Positions 1-8,762 of a stretch of DNA of 35,713 bases are shown here, one piece after another. Position 1 is the first letter of the stretch, and each line of letters begins with the position of its first letter. The DNA comes from Candidatus Thalassarchaeaceae archaeon (lineage in GTDB: Archaea; Thermoplasmatota; Poseidoniia; Poseidoniales; Thalassarchaeaceae): the NCBI GenBank assembly GCA_023700245.1, contig JAJPRE010000015.1, positions 1 through 35,713 on the forward strand, read 5' to 3'. The translations under genes and the position numbers were made by a program. The notes under the pieces are model-generated. The model ran no database searches and was not told the DNA's origin. It was given only the letters and a program-made list of their open reading frames with translations.

Positions 1-409
1 AAACACTTGGATTTTTAATAAAATCTTCCAACGTTTTTTCATTCGTATATCCAGAATAATAATCATAATTAAAGTTGGAAATAATTCTATTTTTAGGATC
101 TCGGATGCAAGTAATTAGCACTACTCTAGAGTCCTCAGCTAGTAATCTAAAATTTGGAGCACCATATTCTGTAGCAACAAAAGTAATACCAGATATTTCA
201 CATTCATTAACAAAATCTAATAATTGATTTTTACTGTATTCCCAAATTGGCAATACTTCTCCGATACTGTTTGTAGGGTTTCCATTGTTATGATTATTGA
301 ATAATACTTCATTATTATTTATAGCCATATTAACAATTAGTGTCCCAGCAGATTTATGTAAATGCTGGAACCAAATTAATCGATACTCTCCCTCAGAGCC
401 CACGTCCAC
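1..409 (-). CDS. Partial sulfotransferase-family protein (runs off left edge)
   Basis: Reverse-strand translation is open from GTG at 409 (preceded by in-frame TGA) to the window edge: VDVGSEGEYRLIWFQHLHKSAGTLIVNMA...FVATEYGAPNFRLLAEDSRVVLITCIRDPKNRIISNFNYDYYSGYTNEKTLEDFIKNPSV. 'HKSAGT' resembles a 5'-PSB loop and 'CIRDPKNRIISNF' a 3'-PB motif. Not in the ORF track because it has no stop in the window. Confidence 0.65.
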   Translation of the reverse strand, partial: MDVGSEGEYRLIWFQHLHKSAGTLIVNMAINNNEVLFNNHNNGNPTNSIGEVLPIWEYSKNQLLDFVNECEISGITFVATEYGAPNFRLLAEDSRVVLITCIRDPKNRIISNFNYDYYSGYTNEKTLEDFIKNPSV

Positions 410-497
410 TCACATGAGAACATACTTTTGATACAGACGGTCGTTTTCGCCTGCTCCAAGGTGCTAGAATAAGGTACATATTAGGAGACATATTTTC

Positions 498-1400
498 ATG
501 CAACCAATTGATGCTTTCATTGTAGGAGTTCCTAAAGCTGGAACTACTTGGTTAGCAAATACTATGTCCCAACATCCACAAATTCAAATTTCCGATCCAA
601 AAGAACCCAATATTATAAGCTCTCATAAAGGGACCTTTGATAGAATACTAAGGGAGCCAAACTGGCTTGATTATGAAAATTGCTTTACAAAAAATGGGTT
701 ACGTATAGATGCGTCTGTTCATACATTTGCTTGTCCACTTTCTCCCAAAAGAATATTCAACAAAATACCAGATATGAAATTTATATTATGTTTAAGGGAA
801 CCTATATCAAGAACAATTAGTCATTGGAGTATGGTCAGAGATACCAAATCAGATATTGAGAATAATGTAGACTGGTCTGATTTTTTAATTGCATGGTCCG
901 ATGACCGTCTAAAGAGTAGCTCATTGTATGGCCAATGTATGGAAAGGTGGCTTGAATATTTCTCAATCGATAATTTTTTAATTATCGATAGTAAGCATAT
1001 GAGAAATGAGCCAAATAAAATATTATCCCAAATCGAGACTTTTTTAAATTTAAACTCTCATGATTATAGTATCAATTTACAAAAACACGCAAATAGTGCA
1101 AGTGATCGTAGACCCCTAACTACACTGGGTAAGTTATTCAGGCGTGCTTTCTCTACTATTCCAAAAACTATTAAGAAACCTATAGTAAATAAATTACAGT
1201 CTATTGATTTAAATATTTACTCTATGCCAATAATCAGTGGCAAACCAAAAATAACAAAAATTAATAAAAATTATTATAAAATATGTTCAAATATAGTAAT
1301 CAACGATTTAAAAAAATTTGAAAAACTAACAAACTATTCAACAGCTCATTGGATTAAGGAGATTAATCAATATTCTTCTGATTCTAATCAAATATCTTAA
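498..1400 (+). CDS. Sulfotransferase domain protein
   Basis: 300-aa ORF; N-terminal VGVPKAGTTWL (PAPS 5'-phosphosulfate loop) and LREPISRTISHW (3'-phosphate binding motif). Confidence 0.88.
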   Translation: MQPIDAFIVGVPKAGTTWLANTMSQHPQIQISDPKEPNIISSHKGTFDRILREPNWLDYENCFTKNGLRIDASVHTFACPLSPKRIFNKIPDMKFILCLREPISRTISHWSMVRDTKSDIENNVDWSDFLIAWSDDRLKSSSLYGQCMERWLEYFSIDNFLIIDSKHMRNEPNKILSQIETFLNLNSHDYSINLQKHANSASDRRPLTTLGKLFRRAFSTIPKTIKKPIVNKLQSIDLNIYSMPIISGKPKITKINKNYYKICSNIVINDLKKFEKLTNYSTAHWIKEINQYSSDSNQIS

Positions 1401-1432
1401 TATCAAAATAATGTACGGAGTTATTAGGTATT

Positions 1433-2386
1433 ATGCAATCAATCTCCGACGTTCCAAATTTATTATTGATTGGAGGCCCAAAATGTGGAACTACTTCTTT
1501 ATTAACATGGCTTCGAAAACATCCTGAAATATATCATCCATGGGAAAAAATACCAATCAGTGCCTCAGAGAGTGGTTTTTTATTGGGAGGAGTGAGTGAT
1601 TTACCCTTTAGTCCAACTAAGCCAAAAGGCACGTTAATTTTACCCAATGAGATTAATATGGATAGATATAAACAGGAATCTTGGATTATAGATAAATCTC
1701 CACAACATCTTTACTCTACTAAAGCCTTAGATTCTGTTGCTAATTTATTACCTAATTCCAAAGTCGTCATAACACTTAGAGATCCATATGATTTATTCAT
1801 TTCATGGCATGGAGAAATGAATAAATCAATAAATTATGATGTATCTCTTGAAGAATTATTAGCGGCAATAGAAGAAAAATCATGGCAAGCAAATACAAAT
1901 GATTCCGACACATGGTCCTTTCTTACATATCCTCAATACTCCAGTTTTGTCAAGTTATGGATAGATAAATTAGGGGAAGATAGAGTGAGGGTAATTACAC
2001 TTTCTAATATTTCTAAAAATCCTGCTTTTGTACTTCAATCTCTCTCTAAATGGTTGGATATAGATTCTGAAAAAATGCCTAATGATTTTACCATAAAAAA
2101 CGTAAGTGGCATACTATCAATTAACCCTTTAAGAAAAATTTTACGCAATCCTCCAAAGATATTTTTTCTTTTAGCACGAATATTTCTTCCAAGTAGGACA
2201 CTCCGCAAGATTTTAATCGACCCAATTCGTAGATTAGGCTGGAAATATGTACCAAGCCCGAAATCTACTATTTCTAAAGAAATAGAGGTTAGAGTAAGGA
2301 CGAAATTGAGTAAAGATATTGAATTTTTTGAAAACTTACATGACCATGTCTCGCCAAAAGTCTTAATCAATTATGATTTATCTTAA
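1433..2386 (+). CDS. Sulfotransferase domain protein
   Basis: 317-aa ORF; LIGGPKCGTTSLLTWL and VITLRDPYDLFISWH motifs typical of PAPS-dependent sulfotransferases. Confidence 0.87.
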   Translation: MQSISDVPNLLLIGGPKCGTTSLLTWLRKHPEIYHPWEKIPISASESGFLLGGVSDLPFSPTKPKGTLILPNEINMDRYKQESWIIDKSPQHLYSTKALDSVANLLPNSKVVITLRDPYDLFISWHGEMNKSINYDVSLEELLAAIEEKSWQANTNDSDTWSFLTYPQYSSFVKLWIDKLGEDRVRVITLSNISKNPAFVLQSLSKWLDIDSEKMPNDFTIKNVSGILSINPLRKILRNPPKIFFLLARIFLPSRTLRKILIDPIRRLGWKYVPSPKSTISKEIEVRVRTKLSKDIEFFENLHDHVSPKVLINYDLS

Positions 2387-3199
2387 ATTTTTAGATACAC
2401 CTTTGGGCTCTCCAATTGTATTTTTCCTAATTATCCAGAAAATTGAAACTAGCCACGCTTTACTCCATAAATTCCAAGATTCAAACCTATTCAGTTTCTT
2501 AACATCATTAGGAGTTTGAATAATTCGTAATTCTTGTTGGAGCTTCCACAGGCTCCCATTTAGTATACTTTCAAATGATATTAATCCTGCAGCACTTTCT
2601 ACATATTTTTTTGGATTACATCGATAAAGTAATTGTTCCGATCTTGGATATGGCGCATAAATGCCCATTGACCCCAAAGGTTCTGGATGATGCATTATAC
2701 ATTTTGAAGACCACACTATAGAGTGCCCTGCATCAATCACTCTCCATGCTAAATCTGTATCTTCCCTATGCAGAAAGTACCTCTCATCAAAACCATTTAC
2801 TATTTCTAATGCTTCTCTCCTAATAATTAGATTAGCAGTCTTGAATCTATCCCATTTAAATCTATTAGGGGGATTGTAAGATATAGTATTACCAAGAGCA
2901 TCTTGAGTTGTCATAGCACCTTCAATGCCACCAATATCAGTATTCTCAAGAATTTCTTGTATTGTTTCAATCCAGTTTTCCGGTGCAATACAATCGTCAT
3001 CAAGGAAGGCTACAACATCGGCACTACCTCTCTTCCATCCAATATTTCTTGAAATACCAGGTCCATAGTCTGTTTCTGAATCGTCTATGACTTCAATTGA
3101 TGTAGGGCTAACAGTCTGTTTTGACAGTGATTCTAAGCATTTAGCCAACTCGACAGGGCGCCGAAAGGTGGGAATTACTACATCAACACTCACAGCCAT
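2378..3199 (-). CDS. Glycosyltransferase family 2
   Basis: 273 aa; VDVVIPTFRRPVELAKCLESLSKQT, AFLDDDC (DxD-like), GFDERYFLHREDTDLAWRV. Confidence 0.9.
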   Translation of the reverse strand: MAVSVDVVIPTFRRPVELAKCLESLSKQTVSPTSIEVIDDSETDYGPGISRNIGWKRGSADVVAFLDDDCIAPENWIETIQEILENTDIGGIEGAMTTQDALGNTISYNPPNRFKWDRFKTANLIIRREALEIVNGFDERYFLHREDTDLAWRVIDAGHSIVWSSKCIMHHPEPLGSMGIYAPYPRSEQLLYRCNPKKYVESAAGLISFESILNGSLWKLQQELRIIQTPNDVKKLNRFESWNLWSKAWLVSIFWIIRKNTIGEPKGVSKNLR

Positions 3200-3249
3200 G
3201 GCTTAAACGACATACTGGCTCATATTTATATGAGTTGATTTATTTTGAT

Positions 3250-6200
3250 TCATGAACAACCAGTAGTTTCGCCGCAAGCATCACACTTTAGACAAGTCCC
3301 ATTTCTTCTCATTTGGCTACTGCCGCAAGATGCACAAATATCTCCGGTATATCCCCTTTCTCTTGCTAACCGTCGTTCTTTAACTTCAATATTTTCTAAA
3401 TTTGATATTGAATCTAAAGTCATTTGTAACTCCCTCTTTTCACCTTGAGTTCGCAGAATACCAAGATCTGTAATTTCTGGTTTACTTATTGAGTATGGAT
3501 CGAAATCAGCTTCTTCAACACTTACATGTGCTAAATCATCTCTACCCGCATATTCAATAGCTAATTCCCTAAATATGTAGTCTACTAAACTCGAGGTCAT
3601 CTTAACTCTTCCACTCCCTCCTTCAACCATCCCACTAGGTTCGAATTTTTGGAAAGTAAATACTTTTACGAAAGCTTCCAATGGCACTCCATGCTGTAAA
3701 CCAATAGAAACTGCAATTGCGAACTGATTCAACATTGCCCTCCAAGCAGCACCTTCTTTTGATGTGACGAGAATAATCTCTCCTAACTTACCATCAGGAT
3801 ATTCTCCAGTGATTAAGCGTACACTGTGCCCACCAATTCTTGCTTTGATATTATCGCCCTTCTTTTTGTTTGGCAATTGTCGCCTTGTTGCGATATACTC
3901 TACCATTGATTCTGCTATTGGCCTAGCAGATGCGTCGGGAACCGGCAGTACTCTGACAACATCTTCGACCATTTTTGTTACAACCAATTCTTCAACATCT
4001 TCTTCAACATCTTCTTCCATTGCGCTTGAGTCTACTAGTTGATTCATCAATGGCTGAGAAAGTTTTGAACAGTCTCTGTAAACCGCACATGCTTTATTCA
4101 TTGTTGCATGACTCAAATTATATGCATCTCGTATTTCCTCTACAGTGGAGTCAGATGGCATATTTATTGTTTTTGATATAGCACCTGATATGAATGGCTG
4201 GGCTGCCGCCATCATCATAACATGCGCCTTCCAATCAATAGATCTCTGACCATATTTTCCACATGGTGTTGCACAATCAAACACAGCTAAGTGTTCATCC
4301 TTCAATCCAGGCGCACCCTCTATCATATTATACCCAAAAACATAATCATTTGCTGTATCCGTTTCATTTGATGAGAATCCCATATGTGTCAAAACATCAA
4401 AGAAAGGATTTTCATAATCCTCTTGTGTCATTCCCAACTTTTCAGTACAAAATGATTCTCCTAATATATTTGTAGAGAATGCAGAACGGATATCAAATAC
4501 ATCCGCAAAACTATCTTCAATTCTTTTAACAGTAATATTATCGAATCCCAGATTTAATAATTTTTCAGCAGAAAGATGAGGGCAGTTGTTAAGTGTTTTA
4601 CTTCCAGTAATATATTGTTCAATATCACGAGTCTCTTTTTCTGAATACCCCAACCTCTTTAATGCATTAGAAACTCCTCCATTTACAATTCTCAAAGATC
4701 CACCACCAGCTAGAGTTTTGTATTGTACTAAAGAGAATTGAGGTTCTACGCCAGTAGTGTCAGCACCCATTACCAGGCCTATTGTTCCTGTAGGCGCTAT
4801 AACTGTAGTTTGTGCATTTCTATATCCATGTTCTTCACCTTCTCTTAATGCCGAATCCCAAGCATTTCTAGCTGCTTCTAATAGATCTTTAGGGCATTTC
4901 TTTGAGTCAATACTCATTGGTGTGACTGATAAGCCTTCATATTCATTCGCATCATTTCCGTAGGCCGCTCTTCTATGATTCCTCATTACTTTAAGCATGT
5001 GCTCTTTATTTCTTTCATAATCTGGATATGGGCCTAATATTGATGCTATTTCAGCACTAGTCGCATATGATTCTCCGCACATAATTGCAGTCATGGCACC
5101 ACAAATTGCATATCCTCTTTCATCATCATATGGTATTCCCATATGCATCAATAAAGATCCAATATTACAATAACCAAGTCCTAATGTTCGATAATCATAC
5201 GATTTTTTAGCTATTTCCGCAGAAGGAAATTGTGCCATCAAAACACTAATTTCTAAAGTAGTAGTCCAAAGTCTTACACTATGTCGAAAATCTTCAATAT
5301 TGAATACCTGTGTATTCATATCATAATATTTTAAGAGGTTTATACTGGCAAGATTACAAGCAGTATCATCTAAAAACATATATTCAGAACATGGATTTGA
5401 ACCATTTATTTTCCCTCCTTCAGGACAAGTATGCCATTCATTTATTGTCGTATCAAACTGTACACCAGGATCAGCACACGCCCAAGCTGTATATGCTACT
5501 TTATTCCATAGTTCACCGGCATCGAGCACTTTGCAAGGCTCAGGTAATCTATCCTCTTCCTCAGCTTTGTCTAGCTCTGTTCTCCAGTATAAATTCCAAT
5601 TATCTTTATTTTCTACAGCATCCATAAATTCATTAGGAACTCTTACAGAATTGTTACTATTTTGTCCCGATACAGTCATGTAAGCCTCTCCTTGCCAATC
5701 AGTATCAAAAACATCAAAATCAACTCCTTTCCAACCCTGTTTTGCTAGATCTATGATTCTTTGAATGTGAGGTTGTGGAACACTATCTTTTATCGCTTTA
5801 ATCATGGACTTTCTTAGTAGAGAATTGACCCCTTGATCAAATCTACTGTTATCACTTTCATGATTCCAAATAGAATCCATTATCGAATTCGCATGCCTTT
5901 GAAGGATATTACTTCCTATCACAAGTGCAGAAACTTTCTCTTCTTCACTAGATTTCCAATCAATGTATTCTTCAATATCTGGATGATCTAAATCTAATGT
6001 AACCATTTTAGCAGCCCTACGAGTAGTCCCCCCAGACTTTATTGCACCAGCAGCCCTATCTCCAATTTTTAAGAATGATAGCAAACCTGATGATTTTCCG
6101 CCGCCGGATAAAGGTTCGTCTTTCCCCCTTATTCTAGAGAAATTTGAGCCCGTGCCTGAACCGTACTTGAATAATAATGCTTCACGATTCCATAATCCCA

Positions 6201-6897
6201 TTATTGATCCAGTACCTCCAACTAATTCATCTGAGACAGATTGAATAAAGCAGGCATGTGGTTGTGGGTGTTCATATGCGTTTATTGATAGTTCTAACTC
6301 TCCTGTAGAAGGATCAATGTAATGGTGCCCTTGTGCAGGCCCCTCTATCCCATACGCCCAATGTAGCCCGGTATTGAACCATTGAGGACTGTTTGGAGCA
6401 GACCTTTGACTGGCAATCAGATAACACATTTCATCAAAATATGATAATGCATCTGCTTCTCTAGCAAAGTATCCATACTTCCATCCCCAATATGTCCAAG
6501 TACCAGCCAGGCGTCTAAATAAGCTTCTTCCATCTATTTCTCCTCCGTATCTTTCATTTTTATTTACGGATTGAAGTTTCTCGTGATCAGGTTCACTTCT
6601 TTGAAGCCACACAGGTACCCCCTCTTCAGGCACCTTTCTGAGGTACAAAGGTACGCCAGCCTTACGTAAATATTTCTGCGCTAGTACTTTTCCTGGTACT
6701 CCTGAAAATCCAGAAGGAAGTTTTACTCCATGTATTGATTCAGCCATAGATCCATCAGGATTTCTTATTTCAACATCCATCTCAATCCAATTGAAAGATC
6801 CAAAAGGATCTTTCCCACTAGCAGTAAAACGTCTTTCAATGACCATGCCATTTTCTTCTTCTAATGATGAATTATTATTTTTTATTTTAGACTGCAT
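3250..6897 (-). CDS. nrdJ: Adenosylcobalamin-dependent (class II) ribonucleoside-diphosphate reductase
   Basis: 1215 aa; NSPQWFNTGLHWAYG, PHACFIQSVSDEL, FKYGSGTGSNFSRIRG, KSGGTTRRAAKMV, NPCSEYMFLDDTACNLASINL, TGTIGLVMGADTTGVEPQF; C-terminal Cys-rich tail CASCGSSQMRRNGTCLKCDACGETTGCS. Confidence 0.93.
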   Translation of the reverse strand: MQSKIKNNNSSLEEENGMVIERRFTASGKDPFGSFNWIEMDVEIRNPDGSMAESIHGVKLPSGFSGVPGKVLAQKYLRKAGVPLYLRKVPEEGVPVWLQRSEPDHEKLQSVNKNERYGGEIDGRSLFRRLAGTWTYWGWKYGYFAREADALSYFDEMCYLIASQRSAPNSPQWFNTGLHWAYGIEGPAQGHHYIDPSTGELELSINAYEHPQPHACFIQSVSDELVGGTGSIMGLWNREALLFKYGSGTGSNFSRIRGKDEPLSGGGKSSGLLSFLKIGDRAAGAIKSGGTTRRAAKMVTLDLDHPDIEEYIDWKSSEEEKVSALVIGSNILQRHANSIMDSIWNHESDNSRFDQGVNSLLRKSMIKAIKDSVPQPHIQRIIDLAKQGWKGVDFDVFDTDWQGEAYMTVSGQNSNNSVRVPNEFMDAVENKDNWNLYWRTELDKAEEEDRLPEPCKVLDAGELWNKVAYTAWACADPGVQFDTTINEWHTCPEGGKINGSNPCSEYMFLDDTACNLASINLLKYYDMNTQVFNIEDFRHSVRLWTTTLEISVLMAQFPSAEIAKKSYDYRTLGLGYCNIGSLLMHMGIPYDDERGYAICGAMTAIMCGESYATSAEIASILGPYPDYERNKEHMLKVMRNHRRAAYGNDANEYEGLSVTPMSIDSKKCPKDLLEAARNAWDSALREGEEHGYRNAQTTVIAPTGTIGLVMGADTTGVEPQFSLVQYKTLAGGGSLRIVNGGVSNALKRLGYSEKETRDIEQYITGSKTLNNCPHLSAEKLLNLGFDNITVKRIEDSFADVFDIRSAFSTNILGESFCTEKLGMTQEDYENPFFDVLTHMGFSSNETDTANDYVFGYNMIEGAPGLKDEHLAVFDCATPCGKYGQRSIDWKAHVMMMAAAQPFISGAISKTINMPSDSTVEEIRDAYNLSHATMNKACAVYRDCSKLSQPLMNQLVDSSAMEEDVEEDVEELVVTKMVEDVVRVLPVPDASARPIAESMVEYIATRRQLPNKKKGDNIKARIGGHSVRLITGEYPDGKLGEIILVTSKEGAAWRAMLNQFAIAVSIGLQHGVPLEAFVKVFTFQKFEPSGMVEGGSGRVKMTSSLVDYIFRELAIEYAGRDDLAHVSVEEADFDPYSISKPEITDLGILRTQGEKRELQMTLDSISNLENIEVKERRLARERGYTGDICASCGSSQMRRNGTCLKCDACGETTGCS

Positions 6898-7056
6898 TAT
6901 TTACCAACTCATTAATTTTTAATAGACGATTCTTAAGGTCTCACGCGTAGCGGGATTTCATCTTCTGAATGGAGGGTGTTTAATGCTTGAGGAAGAGTGC
7001 TGCCAAAATAATACCATTAACTGAATTTTAATTTATTTCTAAATTTAAAATATTAG

Positions 7057-7458
7057 TTATTTATCAGAATTATTTATTACTAATTCCCATGTTAATTTTA
7101 CTCCATAACCTGTTAACATTATTCCAACAGAACATAGCTTTTCATGACTGTATTCAATTATACGCATGACTAATTCCTTTGGAACTTGGCCATCAATAAT
7201 ATATTTCATATTAATTTTTGTGAAAACCCGCGGAGAATCCTCAGATCTTTCTGAATCAATTTCTATATGTGCAGATTTTACATTTTTAATTCTGTCCTTA
7301 AGCCCACTTATTACATCTACGAAAGAGCATGCAGCGTGAGCATGAAGCACCATTTCCATTGGACTAGGATATTCATCACCATATATTCCAAAAGATTTTC
7401 CATTTGATGTGATGCCCTCCATCGTCAAACCTTCTACCCAACGAACCATGCCTTTCAT
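7057..7458 (-). CDS. OsmC family protein
   Basis: 133 aa; SPMEMVLHAHAACSFVDV and KLCSVGIMLT match the two-cysteine OsmC layout. Confidence 0.85.
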   Translation of the reverse strand: MKGMVRWVEGLTMEGITSNGKSFGIYGDEYPSPMEMVLHAHAACSFVDVISGLKDRIKNVKSAHIEIDSERSEDSPRVFTKINMKYIIDGQVPKELVMRIIEYSHEKLCSVGIMLTGYGVKLTWELVINNSDK

Positions 7459-7514
7459 ATTTACAACCTGTAAGTAACTAGGTCAAGAGGGTTGGCTTCT
7501 TGAATGACCGCTAA

Positions 7515-8762
7515 GTGGGCTATATGATGGATATGGCACAGGGAGTTAAAGTAACAATAAATGATGGGGAATTAATTGTACCTAATACACCAATTATTCA
7601 TTATATTGAAGGAGATGGAATCGGCATAGACATCACTCCAGTTATGATCAATGTTGTAGATGCTGCAGTTAATAAGGCATATAAAAATGAAAGAAAAATT
7701 TATTGGAGTGAAGTTTTAGCAGGCCAGAAAGCGTTTGATGCAACAGGTGAATGGCTTCCTAGTGATACTTTGACATCAATGCAAACGGGCCTTATTTCAA
7801 TTAAAGGACCTCTTACAACTCCCGTGGGGGGAGGAATAAGAAGTCTAAATGTAGCGCTTCGCCAAAAACTCGATCTTTATGCTTGCGTACGCCCAGTTAG
7901 ATGGTACGATGGAACTCCTAGTCCCGTAAAATCTCCCGAGAATGTAAATATGATTATTTTTCGTGAAAATAGTGAAGATGTTTACGCCGGAATAGAATGG
8001 GAAGCAGGTAGTCCCGAAGTGCAGAAAGTAATAAAGTTCTTACATGACGAAATGGGAGTTACAAAAATTAGATTTCCAGATACAAGTGGGATTGGAATAA
8101 AGCCAATTAGTAAAGAAGGAACTACAAGAATTGTAAGAGCGGCAATTAATCATGCAATAAGCAATAATGAACAAAGTGTGACGATAGTACACAAAGGAAA
8201 TATTATGAAATTTACTGAAGGAGGATTTAGGGACTGGGGATATCAATTAGCAAAAGATGAATTTGGAGCAACCGAGATCGATGGAGGGCCATGGTGTTCA
8301 ATGATTAATCCTATAACAGGTAGTGAAATAATCATAAAAGATGTTATTGCAGATGCTATGTTACAACAAATTTTAACAAGACCAAAGGAATACAGTGTAT
8401 TGACAACAATGAATCTAAATGGCGACTATATTTCTGATGCTCTTGCTGCTCAAGTAGGAGGAATTGGAATTGCCCCAGGTGCTAATATAAATTATGATAC
8501 TGGAATTTCAATTTTTGAGGCTACTCACGGCACTGCTCCAAAATATGAGGGCCAAGACAAAGTAAATCCCGGCTCGTTAATCCTATCAGCAGAAATGATG
8601 CTTAGGCACATGGGATGGGGTGAAGCAGCAGATTTGATAGTGAAGGGGATGGAAGGTGCAATATCGGCCAAGACAGTAACATACGACTTTGAGAGATTAA
8701 TGGATGATGCAACTTTACTGAAATGTAGTGAATTTGGTGAAGCAATGATTTTACATATGTAA
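7515..8762 (+). CDS. icd: Isocitrate dehydrogenase (NADP-type)
   Basis: 415 aa; [127 protein letters not shown]. Start probably internal (M4, M5 or M7). Confidence 0.96.
   Translation: MGYMMDMAQGVKVTINDGELIVPNTPIIHYIEGDGIGIDITPVMINVVDAAVNKAYKNERKIYWSEVLAGQKAFDATGEWLPSDTLTSMQTGLISIKGPLTTPVGGGIRSLNVALRQKLDLYACVRPVRWYDGTPSPVKSPENVNMIIFRENSEDVYAGIEWEAGSPEVQKVIKFLHDEMGVTKIRFPDTSGIGIKPISKEGTTRIVRAAINHAISNNEQSVTIVHKGNIMKFTEGGFRDWGYQLAKDEFGATEIDGGPWCSMINPITGSEIIIKDVIADAMLQQILTRPKEYSVLTTMNLNGDYISDALAAQVGGIGIAPGANINYDTGISIFEATHGTAPKYEGQDKVNPGSLILSAEMMLRHMGWGEAADLIVKGMEGAISAKTVTYDFERLMDDATLLKCSEFGEAMILHM

Noticed and set aside
3764-5627. Several plus-strand ORFs of 68-105 aa opposite the RNR gene
   Set aside because: All lie within the strongly supported nrdJ frame; low-complexity antisense translations.
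6898-7056. Possible cobalamin riboswitch upstream of the B12-dependent RNR
   Set aside because: Read on the minus strand; no B12-box-like consensus or recognisable riboswitch core was found.
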